Source: VXYL01 sp965199945 (GTDB lineage Bacteria; Pseudomonadota; Gammaproteobacteria; Pseudomonadales; Azotimanducaceae). Taken from it: a stretch of 64,000 bases of DNA. Positions within the stretch are counted from its first letter, which is position 1, and every line of letters starts with the position of its first letter. The notes under the pieces are model-generated. The model made no database searches and was not told the origin of the DNA. It was given only the letters and a program-made list of their open reading frames with translations. Positions 40,789 to 49,654 of this stretch are shown piece after piece. The translations under genes and the position numbers were made by a program. The stretch lies in NCBI GenBank assembly GCA_965199945.1, contig OZ241354.1, forward strand, positions 3,162,001 to 3,226,000, in the 5' to 3' direction.

Positions 40789-42420
40789 CTACGGCTTTTG
40801 ATTCGCCTCATCCATCGCCCTAACAAGATCCCCAAATCTATCCCTGACATCTGCTAACGCCTTGCCATCAGCTTCCAACAGACGGACGACCGCCTCTTCA
40901 TAGGCTCGCTGGTCGCGGAATCCTAGAGCCCTTGCTATCTCAGCCAAAATGGGCGACTTCTTGACCGGGTATTCCTTAATTAGTCTATCCACATCGCCTG
41001 CTTCCACAATGCTCTTCAACTTTTCGTTCTCGTTCTGCAAGAACGTCATTCCACGAAGCTCCAATGTTTCTTCGGCGAGATCCAGCCTGTCAATCTCGAA
41101 CAAAACCCTCTCTCGGCGCAACGCTTTGGCCCGAGATTGGCACATGCGAACAGCTGTCTCCGGCGTCCCGAACGCTTCCAGAACACGTTCTCTGGCACTC
41201 TTTAAACATCGTTGTGCTTCTTCCTCTCCCTTATTGCGTCTTGCGACCATCTGTTGTACGTTGCTACCATAGTAAATGGACTCCACAGCGTAGCCATCAA
41301 CTACAAATACTCCATGCTGCTTAAGTTTCTCTACGCCATCTTCTTCGACATAATCCCCATCCACTAGGCCAAACGCGCTAACCGCATGATAACTCGATGA
41401 CAAGCGTATGGATTTTACTACACTGATGACCGAAGCACGCGGCCCTACCGGAACGACCGAAGCGTCTTGAAATATCCTAGTGTAAAGACGATAGTCGAGG
41501 CTTGACCATTCACCTTCGACGAAGACAATCTTCCTTCTTGCGCCGAGAATGGATTTCTTAACCACTTCGGGAATGTCCCGATCCGCGCCAATCAAATCGA
41601 AATCCCACTTCGCCGGCTTCCCATCGGCAAAGTGACACTTCCTAACCATGATAACGTCAGCGGTTGGGTCGTTCAACGGCAACTGAATCTCGTGGGTGGA
41701 AACGACGAAGCTACAGTCACCCCTGTACCTAAACAACGTCGATAGGAGCGGAGCAATAATTGCTCGGTGGAGGTGTCTCTCTGGCTCGTCCAAGAGAAAA
41801 CACGTGCCTCCATCGGCTGTCAAGACACTGGCTGCCAATAGCAGTACGCTACGTTCTCCATCTGACATCTCGTTGACGCCATAAGTCGCCCTGTCTTTGG
41901 TCGCCAATAAATCGTCTTCGTTACCAACACTCACGACCACCGGAATGTTCGATCGCATGAGCGCGGAGTTCAGCTTATGAAGAACGTCGCCGTCTTCCGC
42001 CAGCTCGCTCGCGTCGGAAAGTTTGCCTTCCATCACTAGGTCTTTAACTCGACGTGCGTCCGCATTTTGTCTTTGGATTAGGGACGCGATTGACGACCGA
42101 GCGTCAAAGCCGTCGTCATGGGCTAGATATCGAGCGTCTGGCTCCCGCATGTAACTAATATGATGGATCTTTTGTTGCCGAAGATCAGCGGGACTCGTGT
42201 CAAGCATATTTGAGGCGATCCACGAGCGCCTATGGGCACGAATCCACTTGACAAGGTGTGGATTAGAAGCCTGCGTTGCAATGTGCTGTAGAAGCGAGGA
42301 CTTGCCGGAGCCGTTCGGTCCGAGTATGAACAGTGTTTTCCCAGCGGCCAGACTGACGGAGTGTTGACCGTTGACGAGAGGTATGGAGAAGTTGAATGAG
42401 AGGTCGTCGGAGTTCGCCAT
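40789..42420 (-). CDS. AAA ATPase fused to a DUF4435 TOPRIM-like domain (PARIS/OLD-like)
   Basis: 543 aa, AT-richer than the core genes. The N-terminal ABC-type ATPase has Walker A G-P-N-G-S-G-K-S-S (near 34), signature-like M-S-D-G-E-R-S, Walker B C-F-L-L-D-E-P-E-R-H-L-H and V-S-T-H-E. The C-terminal part has F-V-E-G-E-W-S-S-L-D-Y-R-L-Y and G-L-V-D-G-D-Y, a DUF4435/TOPRIM pattern as in AriB of the PARIS defence system, where an AriA ATPase is sometimes fused to it. It follows the restriction-methylase gene by 13 bases, so the two share the promoter at 45.6 kb. A defence role is likely. Confidence 0.7.
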   Translation of the reverse strand: MANSDDLSFNFSIPLVNGQHSVSLAAGKTLFILGPNGSGKSSLLQHIATQASNPHLVKWIRAHRRSWIASNMLDTSPADLRQQKIHHISYMREPDARYLAHDDGFDARSSIASLIQRQNADARRVKDLVMEGKLSDASELAEDGDVLHKLNSALMRSNIPVVVSVGNEDDLLATKDRATYGVNEMSDGERSVLLLAASVLTADGGTCFLLDEPERHLHRAIIAPLLSTLFRYRGDCSFVVSTHEIQLPLNDPTADVIMVRKCHFADGKPAKWDFDLIGADRDIPEVVKKSILGARRKIVFVEGEWSSLDYRLYTRIFQDASVVPVGPRASVISVVKSIRLSSSYHAVSAFGLVDGDYVEEDGVEKLKQHGVFVVDGYAVESIYYGSNVQQMVARRNKGEEEAQRCLKSARERVLEAFGTPETAVRMCQSRAKALRRERVLFEIDRLDLAEETLELRGMTFLQNENEKLKSIVEAGDVDRLIKEYPVKKSPILAEIARALGFRDQRAYEEAVVRLLEADGKALADVRDRFGDLVRAMDEANQKP

Positions 42421-42433
42421 CGGTTCGCGTTCC

Positions 42434-45400
42434 TCAGGCCTTGGTCGTCGTCGCCTGTTTGGGCAGCAGGCGTGCCGCATTGTCTTCGATCTCTTTACCC
42501 ACCTTGGTCTTCGCAAGCGCTTCGCGCACGGCCTTCGACAGCCCTTGCTGGCGCAAGTCCGGTCGTTCAGAGAGTTCCTCGTTCACGCACCGCACGGCGA
42601 TCCTCTCCGCCGCACCGCACAATTCGGCCAAGCGGCGATGGGTTTGATTCCTCCTATCGTACAGGGGAATCGGCACGTTGCGCCATGGGTGTAGATGGAA
42701 GTCTCTACCACTGTCCTTGCATTCGAAGAAAGCCCGTCGCAAACAGTTGGCATTCAGCAGCGCGACCAAGTATCCGGCTTCCGCCTCACTCCGGGCAGCG
42801 AACCAGTACAGAGTGGCGTCGACGACGGCTACTCCCCCGCGGGATCTCGCGGCGCGCATGATGTCCCCGGAGGAGGGGTACAGCACCATGCGGCGTCCCC
42901 GTTGTGCGGTGAACGGCTGTGCTGACAAGGCAGAGCCATAATCTATGCGGTCAATCAACGTCTCCGGCGTTCCTCGTCCTCGCCCTCTATGCGCGTCGTA
43001 GATCTCGTCGAGTTCCCTCCAAAAGCGACAGTCGCGCCCCGGCTCGAAGTGCATCAACTCGTCCCGATCTACTGGAACGATCGCGTGGGGTGGCTTCCTG
43101 ATCGCCATATAGGGCAAAAGGTCAGGCGATGTATGCACAGGGCGCACCCAAGCTGCGGGTATTTCGCCCTTTTGACTTGAAATGCCATTCCACGGATGGT
43201 GGCGCGAGACTTGGGTCTCGATGCGCGTCCAGCCGAGCCTATTGGGCGCTTTCGTCCGGGCCACGATCAGCGTCAGGACGTGAGGAACGACCGTCGCCCC
43301 TTGCTTGATGCGCCCGACGTCGTAGTCTGAGGGCGCTTGGGGCAGTGGTTCAGGAACCTCGATGAACTCGAACATCCCACGGGCAGCGTCCGGTGCGTCG
43401 TGTGCTGATGGCCGGCGTCGCGAAGTGCGTCTCGCGGTCATTCTTCGGCTCGACGTTCCGTGCATGGGTCTGTGCTCCATGAGCAGACAGCAGCGTGTTG
43501 CATCTCCGCCATCAAAGGGGTTCAGGCACTCAAGGTCCACCGATTGGGCCAACGCCTTGCTGTGGACTGCCCGGAACTGTGCCCATTGGCCTGATTGGAT
43601 GGCCGACTTCTTCAAAAGCCAGGAGCCTGGATTTCGATCGGGTTCGGCAGCGTATAGCAGCCGCGCTCGCAGCACGAAGTAGCTCGCGATGTCTAGGTGC
43701 GGAGCTTGTTTGCCGCCAGCCTGCAGACCGAGCTCTCGTCCGAACTCCTCCATTATCCTTTTTCGTCCCTCGACTTGTATGTCGGCAAGTCTCACCCAAG
43801 GAGGATTGGCTACGATGCGGTCGACCTTCCGCATGGCCAAGAGATGTGGCCCCGCTAGGTTGACCGCATACCATGTCCAAACTGAGTTCCCCTCCTTTCT
43901 CACGACTTCTGTTAGTTCCTTGAGGCAACGCTCCATTGCATCGCGGTTTTCTTTGGTTGCAATGCCGGGCGGAAGTGGGCTCCGGGCGACGGCCGCATCG
44001 ACCATGAGTCTCATGTTCTCTGCAAACGAGGGGCTTTGGACGAGATCCATGGGGATCTCCGCTTGCCTGCCGTCGGGAGTGGTCAGAAGCATGGCGTCGC
44101 TCGTGTGGCCGAACATCAGTTCGCCACGTGTGGCTGTTTGCAGGGAATCACCAAGGAATACACGAAAGGCCGACGCACCGTCGGACGGTTCGCTGGGCAG
44201 CGCTCGCTCGATGTTGACGCGCGACATTTCGACCGCTACGGGATGAATATCTATACCGTTCACCAAGCGCGTGACGACGTCGGCCTGTCTAACGGCCTGC
44301 AACCGTTTGACGCTTGGCGAAGACAGTATCCTGAGCGCGGCGTGATACAGAAACGTGCCGGACCCGCAAGCCGGGTCTAGAACACCGACGCCGTTTACCT
44401 TGTCCTCGAGAGCCGCGGCCGTCGCTCTCTCGATCCACTCCTCGTCGAGCACTTCTTGGACCATGAATCCTGCCAGCCAATCGGGCGTGTAGAACTCTCC
44501 GAACACTTTGCGGTCGCGATCGGACACATATCGGTGGTAAAGGTCGCGGAGCACGTCCCCCCGGCGTCTGCGCCAGTCGTACCCGTCCACCAGATCCCAG
44601 ACGCGCTCCGCCCACGCTTCCCCCCGAGTGAAATCCAGAACCCAAGACGCGAACCCGTCTTTAAGCGCTTGGTGCCACTCCCCGCCTCGACGCGGTCCAG
44701 CCAACGTGTGGGACACGAGGCGGGCGATGACGATCAAAAACGAGTGGGCTAGGAACAACCGCTCCTGTCCTGCCTCGTCAGAGGGCACCATCCCGGATGT
44801 CTCCATCATGTCCAACCATAGCCTCCGCTTCGTGTGCGTTGGCAACGCGGCCTTCTTGGGCAGCCGGCTGTATAGATCGTCTAGATCGCTCTTGAGCTCT
44901 GAGAACAGCTCGGCAGGCTTGTCGGGGATCCACTGCTTGCCCGTCACTTCGCGGCCAAGTGTCTCGCTTAGAAACTCCGCCAGCGCTTCGCCCTCGTTCG
45001 AGAACTCTCTCTTGGACTCCAGAGTACCTTCAGCCAGCGCCTCATGCGGATACAGATAGACGTGCCAACTCGACCCGTCAGTGACGATTCCACGCCATGG
45101 AGCGTCTCGAACCTCTGGCGAAAGCCCGGGCAACGACTGCAACTCGTACTCGATCTCCGCACGGACATATCGCTCGACCTGTTCCCGAGGCGACTCCCGT
45201 TTCCCACTCTGGGGGCTTTCGGGATGTGCGGCCTTTGGGTAAGCCTTGCATTCGATGAAGGTCCGTCGATTCGGCAGATAGATGTCTGCTTGGTCGTTTC
45301 CCTGTTGGTATTGCGACTCGATGGTACCAACCTGTAATTCACGCAGCAGCGCCACGACATCAGATTGCACGTTGCCCTCGGTCCCATGCCGAACTCGATT

Positions 45401-45478
45401 CGCCAACAATTGCCGCGCTGCCTCAACGGCACGTCTCTGGACGGTAGTCGAGTTCTGAGACTCGTGCGGTTCGACCAT
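42434..45478 (-). CDS. Restriction-methylase of type IIG-like layout
   Basis: 1014 aa from the ATG at 45478, with AGAGGTG 6 bases upstream. The N-terminal nuclease module has D-Q-A-D-I-Y and F-I-E-C-K-A-Y (Asp65, Glu76-Cys-Lys78, a PD-(D/E)XK pattern). The central N6-adenine methylase has F-G-E-F-Y-T-P, motif I V-L-D-P-A-C-G-S-G-T-F and motif IV A-N-P-P-W. A C-terminal region likely recognises DNA. One polypeptide thus appears to cut and methylate. The DUF4435 ATPase gene downstream may be an accessory or a second defence system. Expression probably starts at the promoter and operator at 45597-45641. Confidence 0.85.
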   Translation of the reverse strand: MVEPHESQNSTTVQRRAVEAARQLLANRVRHGTEGNVQSDVVALLRELQVGTIESQYQQGNDQADIYLPNRRTFIECKAYPKAAHPESPQSGKRESPREQVERYVRAEIEYELQSLPGLSPEVRDAPWRGIVTDGSSWHVYLYPHEALAEGTLESKREFSNEGEALAEFLSETLGREVTGKQWIPDKPAELFSELKSDLDDLYSRLPKKAALPTHTKRRLWLDMMETSGMVPSDEAGQERLFLAHSFLIVIARLVSHTLAGPRRGGEWHQALKDGFASWVLDFTRGEAWAERVWDLVDGYDWRRRRGDVLRDLYHRYVSDRDRKVFGEFYTPDWLAGFMVQEVLDEEWIERATAAALEDKVNGVGVLDPACGSGTFLYHAALRILSSPSVKRLQAVRQADVVTRLVNGIDIHPVAVEMSRVNIERALPSEPSDGASAFRVFLGDSLQTATRGELMFGHTSDAMLLTTPDGRQAEIPMDLVQSPSFAENMRLMVDAAVARSPLPPGIATKENRDAMERCLKELTEVVRKEGNSVWTWYAVNLAGPHLLAMRKVDRIVANPPWVRLADIQVEGRKRIMEEFGRELGLQAGGKQAPHLDIASYFVLRARLLYAAEPDRNPGSWLLKKSAIQSGQWAQFRAVHSKALAQSVDLECLNPFDGGDATRCCLLMEHRPMHGTSSRRMTARRTSRRRPSAHDAPDAARGMFEFIEVPEPLPQAPSDYDVGRIKQGATVVPHVLTLIVARTKAPNRLGWTRIETQVSRHHPWNGISSQKGEIPAAWVRPVHTSPDLLPYMAIRKPPHAIVPVDRDELMHFEPGRDCRFWRELDEIYDAHRGRGRGTPETLIDRIDYGSALSAQPFTAQRGRRMVLYPSSGDIMRAARSRGGVAVVDATLYWFAARSEAEAGYLVALLNANCLRRAFFECKDSGRDFHLHPWRNVPIPLYDRRNQTHRRLAELCGAAERIAVRCVNEELSERPDLRQQGLSKAVREALAKTKVGKEIEDNAARLLPKQATTTKA

Positions 45479-45549
45479 TTGTTCACCTCTTTGCCATGTT
45501 CTATGCCGCTGCCAAGCCTCCACGTGGGCTGAAGTGGCCTGTTCTCGTC

Positions 45550-45590
45550 GGACAGTTCGAGGACCGAGACGCTGTGTACCCGTACTGTCC
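45550..45590 (-). promoter_or_regulatory. Inverted repeat in the restriction-methylase leader
   Basis: GGACAGT (45550-45556) and ACTGTCC (45584-45590) form 7-base arms in the untranslated leader between the promoter and the gene. It could be a hairpin or a second operator; evidence is the symmetry only. Confidence 0.35.
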
Positions 45591-45596
45591 CAGAAT

Positions 45597-45641
45597 CCTC
45601 GAACGGTCGAGGAGTGTGGGGGGGTGTTCGACCAATGTCAA
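45597..45641 (-). promoter_or_regulatory. Promoter with inverted-repeat operator for the restriction-methylase operon
   Basis: On the minus strand a perfect TTGACA (45636-45641), a 17-base spacer and CACACT (45613-45618) form a strong sigma-70 promoter. Immediately after the -10 lies CCTCGA-acgg-TCGAGG (45597-45612), which would cover the transcription start near 45606 and so fits a repressor site. The untranslated leader is about 128 bases. Confidence 0.65.
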
Positions 45642-45866
45642 GCTGGATCGGGCCGCTTGGGCCGCAGGCGGAGACCACGCCCGGCGCGTTGCTTGGCCAC
45701 CAGGCGCGCAAACGTCAGCGCATCCGGCCGGGAGGAAGCGGCCCGCACCGCTGGCACCAGTCCATGCCGTCTTCGGCTCCGTCCCGCGGTGTCGACGCCC
45801 ACCGTCGCCTCGCAGTCTTGTCGGCTGACCGTCAGCCCCGCACACCGCGCCCTTGTGTGGTGGCGG

Positions 45867-46121
45867 CTACGGGTTCGAGTGGGAGGGTCGTGGAATGAGG
45901 TCTTCGAGCACGAAGGAGGTCACGATCTCTCTTGCCATCACCCTTCCGTTGGCATCCCGATGTGTTCCGTTCGGCCCAGTCAGAAACTCCCAGCGCTCGG
46001 TCGCCAGTTCCACAGCGTACTCCTTCATTTCTTCCCACTCGCCATTGAGTTCCATCTCCGCCCGCCACAGCGGGTTGATGTCCTCGACCAGGTCGACGAA
46101 CGTCTGCTTCCAGTTCGGCAC
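45867..46121 (-). CDS. Small hypothetical protein
   Basis: 84 aa from the GTG at 46121, with GGAGGG a few bases upstream; a TTG at 46133 is also possible. It has W-K-Q-T-F-V-D-L-V-E-D-I-N-P-L-W, an acidic helix with W-E-E-M-K-E-Y-A-V-E-L, and a C-terminal V-M-A-R-E-I-V-T-S-F-V-L-E-D. Composition resembles a real soluble protein. No family recognised; it lies between the restriction operon and the SLT lipoprotein gene. Confidence 0.5.
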   Translation of the reverse strand: MPNWKQTFVDLVEDINPLWRAEMELNGEWEEMKEYAVELATERWEFLTGPNGTHRDANGRVMAREIVTSFVLEDLIPRPSHSNP

Positions 46122-46163
46122 CGTGCCCTCCAATTGCTTGATTGCGCTGTTCGTTGCCGCCGG

Positions 46164-46793
46164 TCACCCGACTCGGCACCTGCGCATCTGTCCGGCGTAG
46201 CGGGTGGAGCGGGTGGCGACTTTGTCCGCGGCGCCTTTCAGCCAGTCGTTGTTCTTCCAGGTGCCGCGCATGTAGCCGGTGATGCCGCTGTAGTAGGAGA
46301 GGTAGAGGCTGCGGGCGTCGGTGACGGCGATGCCGGCGCGGCGATGCGCGGTGTTCATGTACCAGCCGACGAAGTCCACCGCGTCCGCGAAGTCGTCGCG
46401 CTCGGCAAAGCGGTTGCCGGTGGCTTTCAGATAGTCCTTCCAGGCGGCGTCGGTGGCTTGCGCGAAACCCACCGCGTCGGACTCGCGCTTCCAGGGAATC
46501 ACCCACAAGAGCTTCGTGCGCGGCGGCTTGGCATCGGCGATGTAGCTGGACTCCTTGTACATCACCGCCATCATCACGGAACTCGGCACGCCCCAGCGCG
46601 TCTCGGACTTCTTGGCGGCGCGGAACCAGCGCGGCTTTTCCTTGAAGATCGCGCACAGGTCGTTGGGGTTGCCCGGCGGCGTGGAGGCGCAGCCGGCCAG
46701 CAGCGCGAGGAATACGGCGCCGGCGAGCGCGCGCAGAAGGGAACCGCTGGCGGGAAGGCGCGGCTGGCTTGGATCGATGCGGCTGAAGCTCAT
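46164..46793 (-). CDS. SLT-like transglycosylase lipoprotein
   Basis: 209 aa. A signal peptide ends in the lipobox L-A-G-C (about residue 35). The mature part has R-W-G-V-P-S-S-V-M-M-A-V-M-Y-K-E-S-S, whose Glu (near 81) is the expected catalytic acid of an SLT fold, then D-A-V-G-F-A-Q-A-T and Y-Y-S-G-I. It would act on or bind peptidoglycan in the periplasm. Its start overlaps the ligA stop (ATGA), so it is the last gene of the smc-zipA-ligA unit. Confidence 0.75.
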   Translation of the reverse strand: MSFSRIDPSQPRLPASGSLLRALAGAVFLALLAGCASTPPGNPNDLCAIFKEKPRWFRAAKKSETRWGVPSSVMMAVMYKESSYIADAKPPRTKLLWVIPWKRESDAVGFAQATDAAWKDYLKATGNRFAERDDFADAVDFVGWYMNTAHRRAGIAVTDARSLYLSYYSGITGYMRGTWKNNDWLKGAADKVATRSTRYAGQMRRCRVG

Positions 46794-48913
46794 GGCTGGT
46801 CTCCCGTGGTGTTCTCGGTTGCCGATTCGTTCGGCGCGTCTTCGAGGTCGCCGAGGAAGGCGATCAAGGCGTCCTCGTCCATCACCGGCACGTCGAGTTC
46901 CTGCGCCTTCGCCAGTTTGCTGCCGGCGCCAGGGCCGGCGACGACCTGCGCGGTGTTGCCGGAGACCGCGCTCGCCACCTTGGCGCCGAGGCGTTCGAGC
47001 CGTGCCTTGGCGGTGCTGCGCGGCATGGCTTCCAAACGGCCGGTGAGCACCCAGGTTTGTCCCGCCAGCGGCGCTGCGGCGGGTTCTTCACTGGCGGGCA
47101 TCTCCCAGGAGACGCCGACGTCTTGGTGCAGCGCTGTCGCCATGGCGCGGTTGGCTTCGTCGCCGAAGAACGCGACGACTCTGGCGGCGACGATCGGGCC
47201 CACGTCGTCCACGTCCTGCAACGTCTCCACATCCGCCGCCAGGAGGTTGTCCAAGGTGCGGTAGTGCCGGGCAAGCGCCGCGGCAGTCGTTTCGCCGACT
47301 TCGCGGATGCCGAGGGCGTAGATGAAGCGGGCGAAGGTCGTGCGCTTGCTGGCGTCGAGGGCGGCGAGCAGGTTGTCCGCGGACTTCGACCCCATGCGCT
47401 CCAAGCCCTCAAGCTGCGCCTTGGTGAGCGCGTAGAGATCCACCGGACTGCCGGCGAGGCCGTTGCCCACAAGCTGATCGACCAGCTTGTCGCCGAGGCC
47501 CTCGATGTCCAGCGCGAGCCGTGAAGCGAAGTGCCGGAGCCGCTCCCTCTGCTGGGCGCCGCAGCGCATTCCACCCGTGCAGCGCACCACGACTTCGCCT
47601 TCCGGGCGTTCGACGGCGGCGCCGCAGACCGGGCAGTCGGATGGCATGTCCACGGCTCGGGTCGCCGCTGGGCGTTTCGACTCCACCACCTTCATCACTT
47701 GCGGAATCACGTCGCCGGCGCGCCGAACGAGCACGGTGTCGCCGATGCGCACCCCCAGGCGGGCGATTTCGTCCATGTTGTGCAAGGAGGCGTTGGAGAC
47801 CGTGACGCCGCCCACGAAGACCGGCTGCAGCTTGGCGACCGGCGTGACCGCGCCGGTGCGCCCGACTTGGAACTCCACGTCCAGCAGCACGGTGCTGGCT
47901 TCCTCCGCCGGATACTTGTAGGCGATGGCCCAGCGCGGCTTGCGCGTCACTTGGCCGAGCTTGTCGCGCAGCGCGAAGGCATCGACCTTCACCACGGCGC
48001 CGTCGATGGCGTAGTCGAGCCGATCCCGCTCTTCAAGGAGGCCCTCGATGTACTTGGCGCAGGCCTTGAGGTCCGGCAGGTGCTTGCCGCGCGGATTGAC
48101 GCGCAGCCCCCAGGACTTGAGCGCCGCCATCGTCTCCGAGTGGTGCTCCGGCTGCCAGCCGGCGGCCTCGCCGACGCTGTAGGAGAACATCGAGAGCGGC
48201 CTTGCCGCGGTGGTCTTCGGATCAAGCTGGCGCAGGCTGCCGGCGGCGCCGTTGCGCGGATTCACGATTGGCCGTTCGCCGGTTTCCCGGGCGCGTTCGT
48301 TGAACGCATGGAAGCCGGCGATGGGCATGTAGACCTCGCCGCGCACTTCGAGCCGGGGCGGCGGCGAGCCGCGCAAGCGCAGCGGGACTGCGCCGATGGT
48401 GCGCACGTTCGCCGTGATGTCTTCGCCGGCCTCGCCGTTGCCCCGCGTGGCGCCACGACGCAAGAGGCCGTCCTCGTACAGCAGGCTCACCGCCACGCCG
48501 TCGATCTTCGGCTCGCAGAAGTAGCTCATCTCTTCGTCGTCGTCGAGCAAGCGCCGGCAGCGGCTTTCCCAGGCCTCCAACTCGGCCGCGCTGGCGCACT
48601 TGTCCAGCGACAGCATGGGAATGGCGTGGCGCACCTCGGCGAAGGCACCCGAAGGCTCCGCGCCGACGCGCTGGGTGGGCGAATCGGGCACGACGAGATG
48701 GGGGTGCGCGGCTTCGATCTGCCGCAGGCGGTCGAACAAGCGGTCGTATTCGGCGTCGGCGATCTCCGGATCGTCGAGCACGAAGTAGCGGTGCGCGTGG
48801 TGTGCGAGGGTCTTCCGCAGTTCGGAAGCCTCGGCTTCAATCGAAGACACGGCTTCAATGGACACCTCGGCTGCAACCGAGGCGTCCCGGTCGGCCTCCG
48901 GTCGTGCCGGCAC
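46790..48913 (-). CDS. ligA: NAD-dependent DNA ligase LigA
   Basis: 707 aa, including a roughly 30-residue Ala/Glu N-terminal extension. It seals nicks in replication and repair using NAD. The adenylation lysine is in C-E-P-K-I-D-G (Lys136). The domains are Ia, the adenylation domain, an OB fold, a four-cysteine zinc finger (C-P-V-C ... R-C-T-G-G-M-R-C), helix-hairpin-helix repeats and a C-terminal BRCT (L-A-G-Q-T-W-V-L-T-G-R). Three bases separate it from zipA and it overlaps the SLT gene by four. Confidence 0.97.
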   Translation of the reverse strand: MPARPEADRDASVAAEVSIEAVSSIEAEASELRKTLAHHAHRYFVLDDPEIADAEYDRLFDRLRQIEAAHPHLVVPDSPTQRVGAEPSGAFAEVRHAIPMLSLDKCASAAELEAWESRCRRLLDDDEEMSYFCEPKIDGVAVSLLYEDGLLRRGATRGNGEAGEDITANVRTIGAVPLRLRGSPPPRLEVRGEVYMPIAGFHAFNERARETGERPIVNPRNGAAGSLRQLDPKTTAARPLSMFSYSVGEAAGWQPEHHSETMAALKSWGLRVNPRGKHLPDLKACAKYIEGLLEERDRLDYAIDGAVVKVDAFALRDKLGQVTRKPRWAIAYKYPAEEASTVLLDVEFQVGRTGAVTPVAKLQPVFVGGVTVSNASLHNMDEIARLGVRIGDTVLVRRAGDVIPQVMKVVESKRPAATRAVDMPSDCPVCGAAVERPEGEVVVRCTGGMRCGAQQRERLRHFASRLALDIEGLGDKLVDQLVGNGLAGSPVDLYALTKAQLEGLERMGSKSADNLLAALDASKRTTFARFIYALGIREVGETTAAALARHYRTLDNLLAADVETLQDVDDVGPIVAARVVAFFGDEANRAMATALHQDVGVSWEMPASEEPAAAPLAGQTWVLTGRLEAMPRSTAKARLERLGAKVASAVSGNTAQVVAGPGAGSKLAKAQELDVPVMDEDALIAFLGDLEDAPNESATENTTGDQP

Positions 48914-48916
48914 GGC

Positions 48917-49630
48917 TCAAGTCCTGATGGACAATCGCTTGTAGTCGCGGATGCGCTGGCGGCAGTGCTCGACGGTCTGGATGCTCATGTCGCTCATGCG
49001 CTCGTCCTTCATCTCGGCGCCGAGGGCGTCCGCGATGTCCTGCGCCGCCTGCAGCATCTCCTCGAAGGCGTGGGAGGGGTCGATGCGGTCGGAAAAGCGC
49101 ACCAGCAGGGCGATTCTCGGCGTGGACAGCGCGTCGACGTCGGACAGGTCGAAGGTTCCAGGCTCCACCCCGTTGGCCACCGTGAAGAGCTCGGCGCGGG
49201 TGTTCGCATCCAGCTTGTAGAACACCTCGCCGCCGTATTCCAAGCCGCTGGCGGAGAACGCCTCCTGCAGGCGGTGGCCGTCGAGCTGACCGCCGGCCGG
49301 CGCGACCACCCAGATCACCAGCACGTCTTCCAGCCCAGTCGGCGGCAGATGCTCGGTGCGCCGCCGCTCGGCTAGGCGCTGGGCCCGCGGCACCGTCGGT
49401 TCGGTGCGTCGGCCGGGAATGACGACCCGCTGCGGTTCCTCTTCGGCTTCGGCAGCGCCGTTCTCGATCTCGGCCTCGGGCGGCGCGACAAGATCCGCTT
49501 CGCCCGTCTGGTCGGCTTCGGGCGCGCCTTCCCGGCGCGAACGCCAGCCGAGCCAAAGGCCGTGCAGCAGAACGAGAACCAGCAGCGCGCCGCCGCCCCA
49601 CAGGATGATGTACTTGATGTCGAGTTCCAT
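48917..49630 (-). CDS. zipA: Cell-division protein ZipA
   Basis: 237 aa, shorter than E. coli ZipA (328) because the linker is short. A single N-terminal membrane segment (residues 5-28) is followed by an acidic/Arg linker and the FtsZ-binding domain, which opens D-V-L-V-I-W-V-V-A-P and includes F-Y-K-L-D-A-N and L-L-V-R-F-S-D-R. It tethers FtsZ to the inner membrane. The gene lies between smc and ligA, an order typical of gammaproteobacteria. Confidence 0.95.
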   Translation of the reverse strand: MELDIKYIILWGGGALLVLVLLHGLWLGWRSRREGAPEADQTGEADLVAPPEAEIENGAAEAEEEPQRVVIPGRRTEPTVPRAQRLAERRRTEHLPPTGLEDVLVIWVVAPAGGQLDGHRLQEAFSASGLEYGGEVFYKLDANTRAELFTVANGVEPGTFDLSDVDALSTPRIALLVRFSDRIDPSHAFEEMLQAAQDIADALGAEMKDERMSDMSIQTVEHCRQRIRDYKRLSIRT

Positions 49631-49654
49631 CGGCGCCCCCCTCCCTAGGAGTCG

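Noticed and set aside
45832..46656. A 274-codon minus-strand frame over the SLT lipoprotein
   Set aside because: It is a shadow of the lipoprotein gene; its composition is Arg/His-rich and it has no motif.
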